Position numbers and translations under genes: made by a program
Assembly: GCF_002592005.1 (NCBI RefSeq)
Contig: NZ_NVQF01000059.1
Coordinates: forward strand, 1 to 38,660
DNA length: 38,660 bases
Direction of reading: 5' to 3'
From: Mycolicibacterium palauense
Lineage (GTDB): Bacteria; Actinomycetota; Actinomycetes; Mycobacteriales; Mycobacteriaceae
In this document: piece by piece, positions 23,325 to 31,165 of the stretch
How positions within the stretch are numbered: the stretch's first letter is position 1
How the letters are laid out: every line of letters starts with the position of its first letter
Notes under the pieces: model-generated
What the model was told of the DNA's origin: nothing
The model's database searches: none
The model's input: only the letters and a program-made list of their open reading frames with translations

Positions 23325-25387
23325 GTCGGGCTGCCCGCCTGAGCCAGTCCGTCGAACAGCTCCGCGGTGGGCGGTTCGTTGCGTCGATCGGCGACCCAGG
23401 CGGCGATGGCCTCGACGGCCAGGTCACGCGGCACACCGTTGATCTGGCTGCGGTCGGCGAAACGGAAGGACACCGACCCTGCCTCCATGTCGCGGTCCCC
23501 GGCCAGCAGCATGAACGGCACCTTCATGTTGGTCTGGTTGACGATCTTCTTGGCCATCCGGTCGTCGCTGGCATCCACCTCGGCCCGCACGCCGTGCGAA
23601 AGCAGCTGAGCGGCAACGCTCTCCAGGTAGGGGACGTGCGCGTCGGCCACGGGTATGCCGACCGCCTGCACCGGAGCCAGCCAGGCCGGGAAGGCACCGG
23701 CGTAGTGCTCGGTGAGCACACCGAAGAACCGCTCGATGGAACCGAACAACGCGCGGTGGATCAGAACGGGGCGCCGACGCGATCCGTCGGCGGCGGTGTA
23801 CTCCAGCTCGAAACGGTCGGGCATGTTGAAGTCCAGCTGAATGGTCGACATCTGCCAGTTGCGCCCGAGGGCGTCCTTGACCTGCACCGAGATCTTCGGG
23901 CCGTAGAACGCCGCGCCGCCGGGATCGGGAACCAGCTCCAGACCCGAGGAGACGGCCACCTCACGCAGGGTCTCGGTGGCCTCGTCCCACACCTCGTCGG
24001 ACCCGACGTACTTGTCCGGGTCCTTGGTCGACAGTTCCAGATAGAAGTCGTCGAGCCCGTAGTCGGCGAGCAACTCCAGCACGAACTGCAGCAGGGAGGC
24101 CAGCTCGTCGCGCATCTGTTCGCGCGTGGTGTAGATGTGCGCGTCGTCCTGGGTCATCCCGCGCACCCGGGTCAGACCGTGCACCACACCGGACTTCTCG
24201 TAGCGGTACACCGAGCCGAACTCGAAGAGCCGCAGCGGAAGTTCGCGGTAGGACCGCCCCCGCGACCGGTAGATCAGGTGGTGCATCGGGCAGTTCATCG
24301 GCTTGAGGTAGTAATTCTGCCCCGGCTTGCGGAGCTCGCCGTCCTCGTCGTATTCGGCGTCGATGTGCATGGGCGGGAACATGCCGTCGGCGTACCACTC
24401 CAGGTGCCCGGAGGTGACGTAGAGGTGCTCCTTGGTGATGTGCGGGGTGTTGACGAACTGGTATCCCGCCAGCTGGTGCTTGCGCCGCGAGTAGTCCTCG
24501 AGCTCCTTGCGCACGATCCCGCCCTTGGGGTGGAACACCGGCAGCCCGGACCCCAGCTCGTCGGGGAAGCTGAACAGGTCCAGCTCGACGCCCAGCCTGC
24601 GGTGGTCGCGACGCTGGGCCTCCTCCAGCAGCTCCAGGTGCTTGTCCAGGGCTTCCTGGGATTCCCAGGCGGTGCCGTAGATGCGCTGCAGGCTCGCGTT
24701 GGCCTGGTCGCCGCGCCAATAGGCCGCCGAGCTTCGGGTGAGCTTGAACGCCGGAATGTACTTCGTGGTGGGGATGTGCGGCCCGCGGCACAAATCCCCC
24801 CAAACCCGTTCCCGGCTACGGGGATTGAGGTTGTCGTAGGCGGTCAGTTCGTCCCCGCCGACCTCCATCACCGAGGGATCACCGGACTTGTCGTCGACCA
24901 GTTCCAGCTTGAAAGGCTCGTCGGCGAGTTCCGCGCGCGCCTGCTCCTTGGACTCGTAGACCCGCCGCGCGAACAGCTGGCCCTCCTTGACGATCTGGCG
25001 CATCCGCTTCTCCAGCTTGTCCAGGTCCTCGGGGGTGAACGGCTCGGCGACGGCGAAGTCGTAGTAGAAGCCGTCGGTGATCGGCGGACCGATGCCCAGT
25101 TTGGCCTCGGGGAACAGCTCCTGGACGGCCTGGGCCAGCACGTGGGCCGCCGAGTGGCGGATCACGCTGCGGCCCTCCTCGCTGTCGGCGGGCACCGGCC
25201 GCACGTCCGTGTCCGCCTCGGGCGCCCAGCTCAGGTCGCGCAGTTTGCCCTCGGGGTCGGCGACGACCACGACGGCGTGGGGGTCGCCCCGGCCGGGCAG
25301 CCCCGCGTCCCGCACCGCCGCGCCCGCGGTGGTGCCCGCAGGAACCCGGATCAGGGCTGCGGGGGCGGGGTGTGCGGGGGCGCTCAT
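23321..25387 (-). CDS. thrS: Threonyl-tRNA synthetase, 688 aa
   Basis: Class II synthetase charging tRNA-Thr. Layout: N-terminal TGS-like domain (1-65), editing domain with HSAAH (78-82) and DLCRGPH (Cys200, His204), catalytic core with the zinc Cys366 (LKPMNCPMHH), motif 2 (FEFGSVYRYEKSGVVHGLTRVRG), motif 3 (RPVLIHRALFGSIERFFGVLTEH) and a C-terminal anticodon-binding domain ending in AQAGSPT. ATG 25387 lies 8 nt after GGAGA. It leads the operon to HIT, pgsA, patA, pimA and NUDIX, all with overlapping junctions. Confidence 0.98.
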   Translation of the reverse strand: MSAPAHPAPAALIRVPAGTTAGAAVRDAGLPGRGDPHAVVVVADPEGKLRDLSWAPEADTDVRPVPADSEEGRSVIRHSAAHVLAQAVQELFPEAKLGIGPPITDGFYYDFAVAEPFTPEDLDKLEKRMRQIVKEGQLFARRVYESKEQARAELADEPFKLELVDDKSGDPSVMEVGGDELTAYDNLNPRSRERVWGDLCRGPHIPTTKYIPAFKLTRSSAAYWRGDQANASLQRIYGTAWESQEALDKHLELLEEAQRRDHRRLGVELDLFSFPDELGSGLPVFHPKGGIVRKELEDYSRRKHQLAGYQFVNTPHITKEHLYVTSGHLEWYADGMFPPMHIDAEYDEDGELRKPGQNYYLKPMNCPMHHLIYRSRGRSYRELPLRLFEFGSVYRYEKSGVVHGLTRVRGMTQDDAHIYTTREQMRDELASLLQFVLELLADYGLDDFYLELSTKDPDKYVGSDEVWDEATETLREVAVSSGLELVPDPGGAAFYGPKISVQVKDALGRNWQMSTIQLDFNMPDRFELEYTAADGSRRRPVLIHRALFGSIERFFGVLTEHYAGAFPAWLAPVQAVGIPVADAHVPYLESVAAQLLSHGVRAEVDASDDRMAKKIVNQTNMKVPFMLLAGDRDMEAGSVSFRFADRSQINGVPRDLAVEAIAAWVADRRNEPPTAELFDGLAQAGSPT

Positions 25388-25488
25388 CGGCTGTTCTCCA
25401 TTGCGTCGGTAGGGGGATCGCGGTGTGCCGCGGTCGCGACCATGCTATCGGGGTGCTTCAAGCGGGTTGGCGCTGACGGTGGGTCGGC

Positions 25489-25893
25489 TCAGGAGCCCAG
25501 GCCGAGGGGGCTGCGCAGCCACGCCTCGTCGACGCCGACCAGACCCGCCGACCAGCCCAGGGCCCCGACCAGCCACAACGTGCCGACGACGACGATGCCG
25601 GTCAGCACCGCGCCCATGGCGCGCAGCCACAGCGACTGGGCGGCGAACCACTGCATCACCGCGTCGTAGCGGCGTCGCGAGTACCGCAGCGTGTGGTGTG
25701 CCCAGGCGAACTCGCTGGCCAGGATCGCCAGGCCGACGAAGACGATGGCCCACCCCGGGCCCGGGTACGGGATGGCGATGATGCCCGCGACCAGCACGAT
25801 CGCACCCGTGATACCGACCACCGCCCGGTAGGCCGCGTTGGTGGTCCGCCGTCTGCGCAGGTGCTCGCGCCACAGGATCAGCCGGTCGATCAC
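25489..25893 (-). CDS. Small membrane protein with PGPGW motif (TIGR02611 type), 134 aa
   Basis: Contains the hallmark IAIPYPGPGWAIVFVGLAILASEFAWA of the PGPGW family, which is widespread in actinobacteria and has no known function. After a basic N-terminus (WREHLRRRRTTNAAYR) there are hydrophobic segments at about 24-42 and 47-65, and another near 91-115. GTG 25893 overlaps the thioesterase stop by 4 nt (GTGA), so the two are translated together. It lies 101 bp downstream of the thrS promoter region and reads away from it. Confidence 0.85.
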   Translation of the reverse strand: MIDRLILWREHLRRRRTTNAAYRAVVGITGAIVLVAGIIAIPYPGPGWAIVFVGLAILASEFAWAHHTLRYSRRRYDAVMQWFAAQSLWLRAMGAVLTGIVVVGTLWLVGALGWSAGLVGVDEAWLRSPLGLGS

Positions 25894-26510
25894 GGCTGCC
25901 CCGGCTTGAGCTTGACGAACAGTGCATGGGCCTCGGTCAGCAGGTCCTCGCCGCGGTACAGCCCCGCCTCGACGAAGATCTTGCGCCCCTCCTCGCCGCG
26001 CAGTCCGGCTTCGACGCGCAGGGTCTGCTCGACCGGGACGATCTGCCGGTAGTCGACGTGCAGGAACGCGGTGCGCTGGTAGCGCTGCCCGGTGAGCGCC
26101 GCGGCGGTGAAGCCCAGCACCGAGTCGAAGAGCAGCCCGATCGCGCCGCCGTGGGCGGCACCGTTGCGGCCCAGATGGAACCGGGCGAAGCGGGCCCATC
26201 CCTCGACCCGGCCGTCGGCGGTGCGCTCCAGTTCCATCGGCACGGAGAGCACGTTGCCGCGGTTGGGCAGGTCGAGGCGCCGTCCCGACGGCGAGGACCA
26301 TTCGTCGGCGTCGAAGGGGGCGAGCAGCTCGGACACCTTCTCGAGCAGGTCGGCGGCCTCGGCGATGACCTCGTCGGGGGCGTCGGCGGCGCGGGCGCGG
26401 TCCTGCAGGGCCCGGACCGCCCCGACGAACCGGCCGTAGTCGGGGCCGCCCTTGGAGGTGGGCTCGGGCGGGTTGAAACCGCCGCCGGCGTGCGGATGCT
26501 CGGGTGCCAC
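25890..26510 (-). CDS. Hot-dog fold thioesterase (PaaI/4HBT type), 206 aa
   Basis: Acyl-CoA thioesterase-like. An N-terminal helical part of about 80 residues precedes a single hot-dog domain. The domain has LGRNGAAHGGAIGLLFDSVLGFTA (the typical HGG turn and following acidic residue), FLHVDYRQIVPVEQTLRVEA and FVEAGLYRGEDLLTEAHALFVKL. The substrate is unknown. GTG 26510 has no ribosome site. A TACCGT hexamer 7 nt upstream could be a -10, which would make the messenger leaderless. Its stop overlaps the PGPGW gene. Confidence 0.85.
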   Translation of the reverse strand: MAPEHPHAGGGFNPPEPTSKGGPDYGRFVGAVRALQDRARAADAPDEVIAEAADLLEKVSELLAPFDADEWSSPSGRRLDLPNRGNVLSVPMELERTADGRVEGWARFARFHLGRNGAAHGGAIGLLFDSVLGFTAAALTGQRYQRTAFLHVDYRQIVPVEQTLRVEAGLRGEEGRKIFVEAGLYRGEDLLTEAHALFVKLKPGQP

Positions 26511-26650
26511 ACCCGATACGGTAATTGGGGCGGGCCGCAGCCAGCGCCTCAGCGCCCCGATCCGGGGTGTCGGCGGGCCCGGTCGGCGCGCGGGCGGCCC
26601 GGAACCCCGTGCGACGACGGAGCCCGTGCGGCCGTGCGAGAGTGCCCGGT

Positions 26651-27154
26651 GTGAGGTTGAGCGATCTGGACGGGCTGCCCCTGACCTACGACGACGTCGG
26701 GGCGACCGCCGACGGCCGGGAGATGCCGGCGGGCTATCACCACATCCGGGTCGCCGGGCGCATCGGTCAGGGCCGCGACCGCTTCGACCGGGCCGCCGGG
26801 GCGGTCATGCGCTACGGGATGCTGCGCGGGGCGGGGGTGCGGGTGACGGCCAGTACCGAGGTGGCGCGCGTGGGGACGCTGGTGCTGGGGCGCCTCGGCC
26901 CGATCCCGGCGCCCTGCCGGGTGGTCTACGTGATCGACGAACCCGACCACCGCGGTTTCGCCTACGGCACGCTGCCCGGGCACCCCGAGGCCGGTGAGGA
27001 GTGTTTCGCCGTACGCATCGATCCCGCCAGCGGCTCGGTGTACGCGCAGGTCACCGCGTTCTCCACACCGAACACCTGGTGGAGCCGCGTCGGCGCGCCG
27101 GCGGCCTCGGTGGTGCAACGCATCATGACCCAGCGCTATCTGCGCGCAGTGTGA
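26651..27154 (+). CDS. DUF1990 family protein, 167 aa
   Basis: Conserved domain of unknown function. The family features are GYHHIRVAGRIGQGRDRFDRAAGAVMRYGMLRGAGVRV near the start, then RVVYVIDEPDHRGFAYGTLPGHPEAGEECFAVRID and a C-terminal SVVQRIMTQRYLRAV. The length agrees with the M. tuberculosis counterpart in this region (Rv2616, by position). GTG 26651 (MRLSDLDGLPLTYDDVG) is chosen by the start of the conserved domain; no clear ribosome site. Its stop codon lies inside the first unit of a 13-bp repeat array. Confidence 0.85.
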   Translation: MRLSDLDGLPLTYDDVGATADGREMPAGYHHIRVAGRIGQGRDRFDRAAGAVMRYGMLRGAGVRVTASTEVARVGTLVLGRLGPIPAPCRVVYVIDEPDHRGFAYGTLPGHPEAGEECFAVRIDPASGSVYAQVTAFSTPNTWWSRVGAPAASVVQRIMTQRYLRAV

Positions 27155-27254
27155 GAACCCAGTGTGAGAACCCACGGTGAGAACCCACGGTGAGAACCCA
27201 CGGTGAGAACCCACTGGGAGAACCCACTGGGAGAACCCACTGGGAGAACCCGCA
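27151..27254. repeat. 13-bp tandem repeat array, eight units
   Basis: Eight back-to-back 13-bp units run from 27151 to 27254. The core GAGAACCC is in every unit. Units 1-5 begin GTG and units 6-8 begin GGG; endings shift from AGT to ACG to ACT to GCA, so variants are grouped in blocks. The first unit contains the DUF1990 stop. With no spacers it is a minisatellite, not a CRISPR array. Confidence 0.92.
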
Positions 27255-27284
27255 GTGCCGGGCCGACGGCGTTGCGTCTCACCG

Positions 27285-27319
27285 GGGACCAGTGCCCCCC
27301 GATCGGTGACCATCGCCCC
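27285..27319 (+). promoter_or_regulatory. Two DosR-like boxes upstream of the universal stress gene
   Basis: GGGAC-CAGT-GCCCC (27285-27298) and GTGAC-CATC-GCCCC (27306-27319) each resemble the DosR core GGGAC-N4-GTCCC, with one and two mismatches in the fixed positions. Their centres are 21 bp apart. From a predicted start at about 27356 they sit near -64 and -43, the usual paired positions of DosR sites. Confidence 0.65.
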
Positions 27320-27343
27320 TCTCGCCGGTCACCCAGCCTGCCC

Positions 27344-27389
27344 TAACGTAGATGGTGTCCGGCTCACCCCCGCTGGCGGAACACCAGCG
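27344..27389 (+). promoter_or_regulatory. Predicted -10 and leader hairpin of the stress-protein operon
   Basis: TAACGT (27344-27349) fits the mycobacterial -10 pattern TANNNT. In the leader, CGCTGG (27371-27376) and CCAGCG (27384-27389) form a 6-bp hairpin with a 7-nt loop directly before the AAGGAGA ribosome site. Confidence 0.5.
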
Positions 27390-27403
27390 CTAAGGAGATT
27401 CCC

Positions 27404-28330
27404 GTGTCATCTTCCCTCACAGGCGGCGAGATCATCGTCGGCGTCGACGGCTCGTCGTCCTCGATCGCGGCGGTCGAATGGGCCGCCCGCGACGCCGAAA
27501 CGCGCAATGTGCCGCTGCGACTGGTGTACGTGGTGGCCCCCATCGTCATGCCGGCCGACGGCTGGGCGAACACCCCGATGCCCGCCGAGTTCCTGCAGGT
27601 GCAGCAGGAACAGGCCCGCCAGGCCCTCGAACACGCCCAGAAGGTGGCGCTGGACTGCGCCTCCTCCGCCGGTGAGCTGCAGGTATCCAGCGAGGTCCTC
27701 AACGGCCCGGTGGTCCCGATCCTGGTCGCCCTGTCCGACGACGCCGCGCTGATGGTGGTGGGATGCCGGGGCCAGGGCGCCGTGGAGGGCGCCCTGCTGG
27801 GATCGGTCAGTTCCGGGCTGGTCCACCACGCGCACTGCCCGGTCGCGGTCATCCACGACGAGGACCCGGCGGCCCGCTCGCCGCAGGCACCGGTGGTGGT
27901 GGGCATCGACGGCTCGCCGACCTCGGAGCTGGCCACCGAGATCGCCTTCGACGAAGCGTCGCGCCGCGGTGTGGACCTGGTGGCCGTGCACGCCTGGACC
28001 GATATGGGGCCTATCGACTTTCCCAGCGTGAACTGGGCGCCCATCGAGTGGCGAAACATCAAGGACTCCGAGGAGGAGGTCCTTGCCGAGCGCCTCGGCG
28101 GGTGGCGGGAACGGTATCCCGACGTCACGGTGCGCAAGGTCGTGGTGTGCGACGAGCCGGCCCCGCGGCTGCTCGAACAGGCACGCGAGGCCCAGCTGGT
28201 CGTGCTGGGCAGCCACGGGCGCGGCGGGTTCCCGGGAATGCTGTTGGGCTCGGTCAGCCGCGCTGTCGTGCACTCCGCGCCGGTCCCGGTGATCATCGCC
28301 CGCAAAGCCGCGGGCCAGGGCGACGGATAG
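27404..28330 (+). CDS. Tandem universal stress protein (Rv2623 type), 308 aa
   Basis: Two UspA domains in tandem. Each has the ATP-binding signature G-x2-G-x9-G-S: Gly120, Gly123, Gly133-Ser134 (GCRGQGAVEGALLGS) and Gly269, Gly272, Gly282-Ser283 (GSHGRGGFPGMLLGS). Each also has an early Asp (Asp15 in VGVDGS, Asp169 in VGIDGS). M. tuberculosis Rv2623 is an ATP-binding regulator of growth in dormancy and belongs to the DosR regulon. GTG 27404 follows AAGGAGA by 5 nt. It is followed after 62 bp by the cation ATPase, and two DosR-like boxes precede it. Confidence 0.95.
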   Translation: MSSSLTGGEIIVGVDGSSSSIAAVEWAARDAETRNVPLRLVYVVAPIVMPADGWANTPMPAEFLQVQQEQARQALEHAQKVALDCASSAGELQVSSEVLNGPVVPILVALSDDAALMVVGCRGQGAVEGALLGSVSSGLVHHAHCPVAVIHDEDPAARSPQAPVVVGIDGSPTSELATEIAFDEASRRGVDLVAVHAWTDMGPIDFPSVNWAPIEWRNIKDSEEEVLAERLGGWRERYPDVTVRKVVVCDEPAPRLLEQAREAQLVVLGSHGRGGFPGMLLGSVSRAVVHSAPVPVIIARKAAGQGDG

Positions 28331-28392
28331 CGCCGTAGGCCGCCGGCCCCGCCCTATGCGCGCCGGCTGGTGCGATGGAAGGAAGGTTTGAC

Positions 28393-31137
28393 GTGTCCGT
28401 TTCCCTCTCCACCAGCACCGAGCACCACGGACTCCCCGCACACGAGGTCGTGCTGTTACTGGAGACCGACCGGCATGCCGGGTTGTCGCATGACGACGCG
28501 GCCGAACGGCTGGAGCGTTTCGGCACCAACACCCTGCCGGCGGCTCCCGGCAGCGGGCTGGCGATGCGCATCCTGCGTCAGTTCCACCACCCGCTGATCT
28601 ATGTGCTGCTCGTCGCCGGCGTGGTCACCGCGGCCCTGCAGGAGTTCGTGGACTCGTCGGTGATCTTCGGCGTGGTGGTGATCAACGCCATCGTCGGATT
28701 CATCCAGGAGTCACGGGCCGAGGCCGCCCTGGAGAGCCTGCGGTCGATGGTGCACACCGAGGCCAAGGTCATCCGCGACGGCCGCGAGCACAGCGTGCCG
28801 TCCGAGGAACTGGTACCCGGCGACCTGGTGCTGCTGGAGGCCGGCGACAAGGTGCCCGCGGACCTGCGGTTGATGCGGGAGACCGAACTGCGCATCAACG
28901 AGTCCGCGCTCACCGGCGAGTCGGCACCGGTGCACAAGGACGAGGTGATGCTGCCCGAGAGCACACCGGTGGCCGACCGCCGCAACATGGCGTATTCCGG
29001 GACGCTGGTCACCGGCGGACACGGGGCCGGCATCGTCGTGGCCACCGGCGCCGGCACCGAGATCGGCGAGATCCACCGGCTGGTGGGTGCCGCCGACATC
29101 CTGGCGACACCGCTGACGGCCAAGCTGGCGTGGTTCAGCAAGATCCTGACCGTCGCGATCCTGGGCCTGGCCGCGGTCACCTTCGGCGTCGGGCTGCTGC
29201 GCCAGCAGGACGCGGTCGACACCTTCACCGCGGCGATCGCCCTGGCCGTCGGGGCCATCCCCGAGGGTCTGCCGGCCGCGGTCACCATCACGTTGGCGAT
29301 CGGGGTGGCGCGGATGGCCAGGCGGCGCGCGGTGATTCGCCGGCTGCCGGCGGTGGAGACCCTGGGCAGCACCACCGTCATCTGCGCCGACAAGACCGGC
29401 ACCCTGACCAAGAACCAGATGACCGTGGAGTCGATCTGGACCCCCGACGGCCTGGTGCGGGTCAGCGGATCCGGCTACTCCCCCGAGGGCGCGCTCACCG
29501 ACGGTGAGGGTGTGCCCGTCGACGTGGATTCCCATGCCGCGCTGCGCTGGTCGCTGATCGCGGGCGCAATCTGCAACGACGCCGGGCTCACCGACGACGA
29601 CGGGCACTGGGACGTCGTGGGTGACCCCACGGAGGGCGCGATGCTGGTCGTGGCGGCCAAGGCCGGGCTCGACCATGCCCGCCTGACGACCGCGCTGCCC
29701 CGGATCGCGGGTATCCCGTTCAGTTCCGAGCGTCAGTACATGGCCACCCTGCACCGCGACGGCGGCGGACACGTTGTGCTGGTGAAGGGCTCGGTGGAAC
29801 GGATGGTCGACCTGTGCGGCACGCAGATGGGCGCCGACGGCACCACCCGGCCGCTGGACCGGGCCGCGGTGGAACGCGCGGCCGCCGCGCTGAGCGACCG
29901 GGGATTGCGGGTGCTGGCCACCGGTGTCGGCAGCGTCGCCGGACCCGGAGGTTTCGACCCCGACGACTTCGATGACGACACCCTGCCGGCCACGTTGACG
30001 CTGACCGGCCTGCAGGCGATGCTCGATCCGCCGCGGGAGGCGGCGGCCTCGGCGGTGACGGCCTGCCACACCGCCGGGATCGCGGTGAAGATGATCACCG
30101 GCGACCATGCCGGCACCGCCACCGCCATCGCCCACGAGGTCGGCCTGATGGAGGGCCACGAGGACGGTGCGGCCGCGGTGCTGACCGGCGGCCAGCTCGC
30201 CGAGCTGGACCCCGAGGACCTCCCCGACGCGGTGGACGGCGCCCGCGTGTTCGCCCGGGTCTCCCCCGAACAGAAGCTGCGGCTGGTGCAGGCGCTGCAG
30301 GCCAGGGGGCATGTCGTGGCGATGACCGGTGACGGCGTCAACGACGCCCCGGCGCTGCGGCAGGCCAGTATCGGTGTGGCGATGGGCGAGGGCGGCACCG
30401 AGGTGGCCAAGGACGCCGCCGACATGGTGCTCACCGACGACGACTTCGCCACCATCGAGGCCGCCGTCGAGGAGGGGCGCGGGGTCTTCGACAACCTGAC
30501 CAAGTTCATCGCCTGGACGTTGCCGACCAATATCGGTGAGGGGCTGGTGATCCTGGCCGCGATCGCGCTGGGCGCGGCCCTGCCGATCCTGCCGACCCAG
30601 ATCCTGTGGATCAACATGACCACGGCCGTGGCGCTCGGGCTGATGCTCGCCTTCGAGCCCAAGGAGGCGGGCATCATGTTCCGTGCTCCCCGCGACCCCG
30701 ACGAGCCGCTGCTGACCCGGGGGCTGGTCATCCGGATACTGCTGGTCTCGTCGTTGCTGGTGGCCAGCGCCTGGTGGCTGTTCGAGTGGGAACTGGCCAA
30801 CGGCGCCAGCCTGCCGGAGGCGCGCACGGCGGCGCTGAACCTGTTCGTGGTCGTCGAGGCGTTCTACCTGTTCAGCTGTCGTTCGCTGACCCACTCCGCC
30901 TGGAGGATCGGTCTGTTCTCCAATCGGTTCATCATCCTGGGGGTGACCGTGCAGGCGATCGCCCAGCTGGCCATCACCTACCTGCCGTCGATGAACACCG
31001 TCTTCGAGACCGCCCCGATCGGCCTGGAGGTGTGGGGGCGGATCTTCGGTCTGGCGGTCGCGGTCAGTGTCGTCGTCGGGATCGACAAGTGGCTGCGCCG
31101 GCCGCGGCACCCCGGGCACAGCAGGCATCCCGCCTGA
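28393..31137 (+). CDS. P2-type cation-transporting ATPase (CtpF-like), 914 aa
   Basis: P-type ATPase with an N-terminal cation-ATPase domain, actuator TGES (ESALTGESAPV), PEGLP in helix 4 (290-294), phosphorylated Asp333 (CADKTGTLTKNQM), hinge MTGDGVNDAPALRQ and about ten membrane helices. It is close in plan to mycobacterial CtpF, a P2A pump linked to calcium and to the DosR regulon. In helix 6 the sequence is NMTTAVALGLMLAFEP, where SERCA-type calcium pumps have N-x-x-T-D, so calcium transport is not assured. GTG 28393 is chosen because AAGGAAGG ends 6 nt upstream; ATG 28375 is the alternative. Likely cotranscribed with the stress protein. Confidence 0.92.
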   Translation: MSVSLSTSTEHHGLPAHEVVLLLETDRHAGLSHDDAAERLERFGTNTLPAAPGSGLAMRILRQFHHPLIYVLLVAGVVTAALQEFVDSSVIFGVVVINAIVGFIQESRAEAALESLRSMVHTEAKVIRDGREHSVPSEELVPGDLVLLEAGDKVPADLRLMRETELRINESALTGESAPVHKDEVMLPESTPVADRRNMAYSGTLVTGGHGAGIVVATGAGTEIGEIHRLVGAADILATPLTAKLAWFSKILTVAILGLAAVTFGVGLLRQQDAVDTFTAAIALAVGAIPEGLPAAVTITLAIGVARMARRRAVIRRLPAVETLGSTTVICADKTGTLTKNQMTVESIWTPDGLVRVSGSGYSPEGALTDGEGVPVDVDSHAALRWSLIAGAICNDAGLTDDDGHWDVVGDPTEGAMLVVAAKAGLDHARLTTALPRIAGIPFSSERQYMATLHRDGGGHVVLVKGSVERMVDLCGTQMGADGTTRPLDRAAVERAAAALSDRGLRVLATGVGSVAGPGGFDPDDFDDDTLPATLTLTGLQAMLDPPREAAASAVTACHTAGIAVKMITGDHAGTATAIAHEVGLMEGHEDGAAAVLTGGQLAELDPEDLPDAVDGARVFARVSPEQKLRLVQALQARGHVVAMTGDGVNDAPALRQASIGVAMGEGGTEVAKDAADMVLTDDDFATIEAAVEEGRGVFDNLTKFIAWTLPTNIGEGLVILAAIALGAALPILPTQILWINMTTAVALGLMLAFEPKEAGIMFRAPRDPDEPLLTRGLVIRILLVSSLLVASAWWLFEWELANGASLPEARTAALNLFVVVEAFYLFSCRSLTHSAWRIGLFSNRFIILGVTVQAIAQLAITYLPSMNTVFETAPIGLEVWGRIFGLAVAVSVVVGIDKWLRRPRHPGHSRHPA

Positions 31138-31165
31138 GGTCTCGTCGCCGACCGGTGCCGGCGGG

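Noticed and set aside
27151..27254. CRISPR array
   Set aside because: The 13-bp units are directly adjacent without spacers, and no cas gene is present.
28711..31128. An 805-codon minus-strand open frame opposite the cation ATPase
   Set aside because: It is a shadow of the ATPase reading frame, with His/Gly/Gln/Arg-rich low-complexity sequence and no motif.
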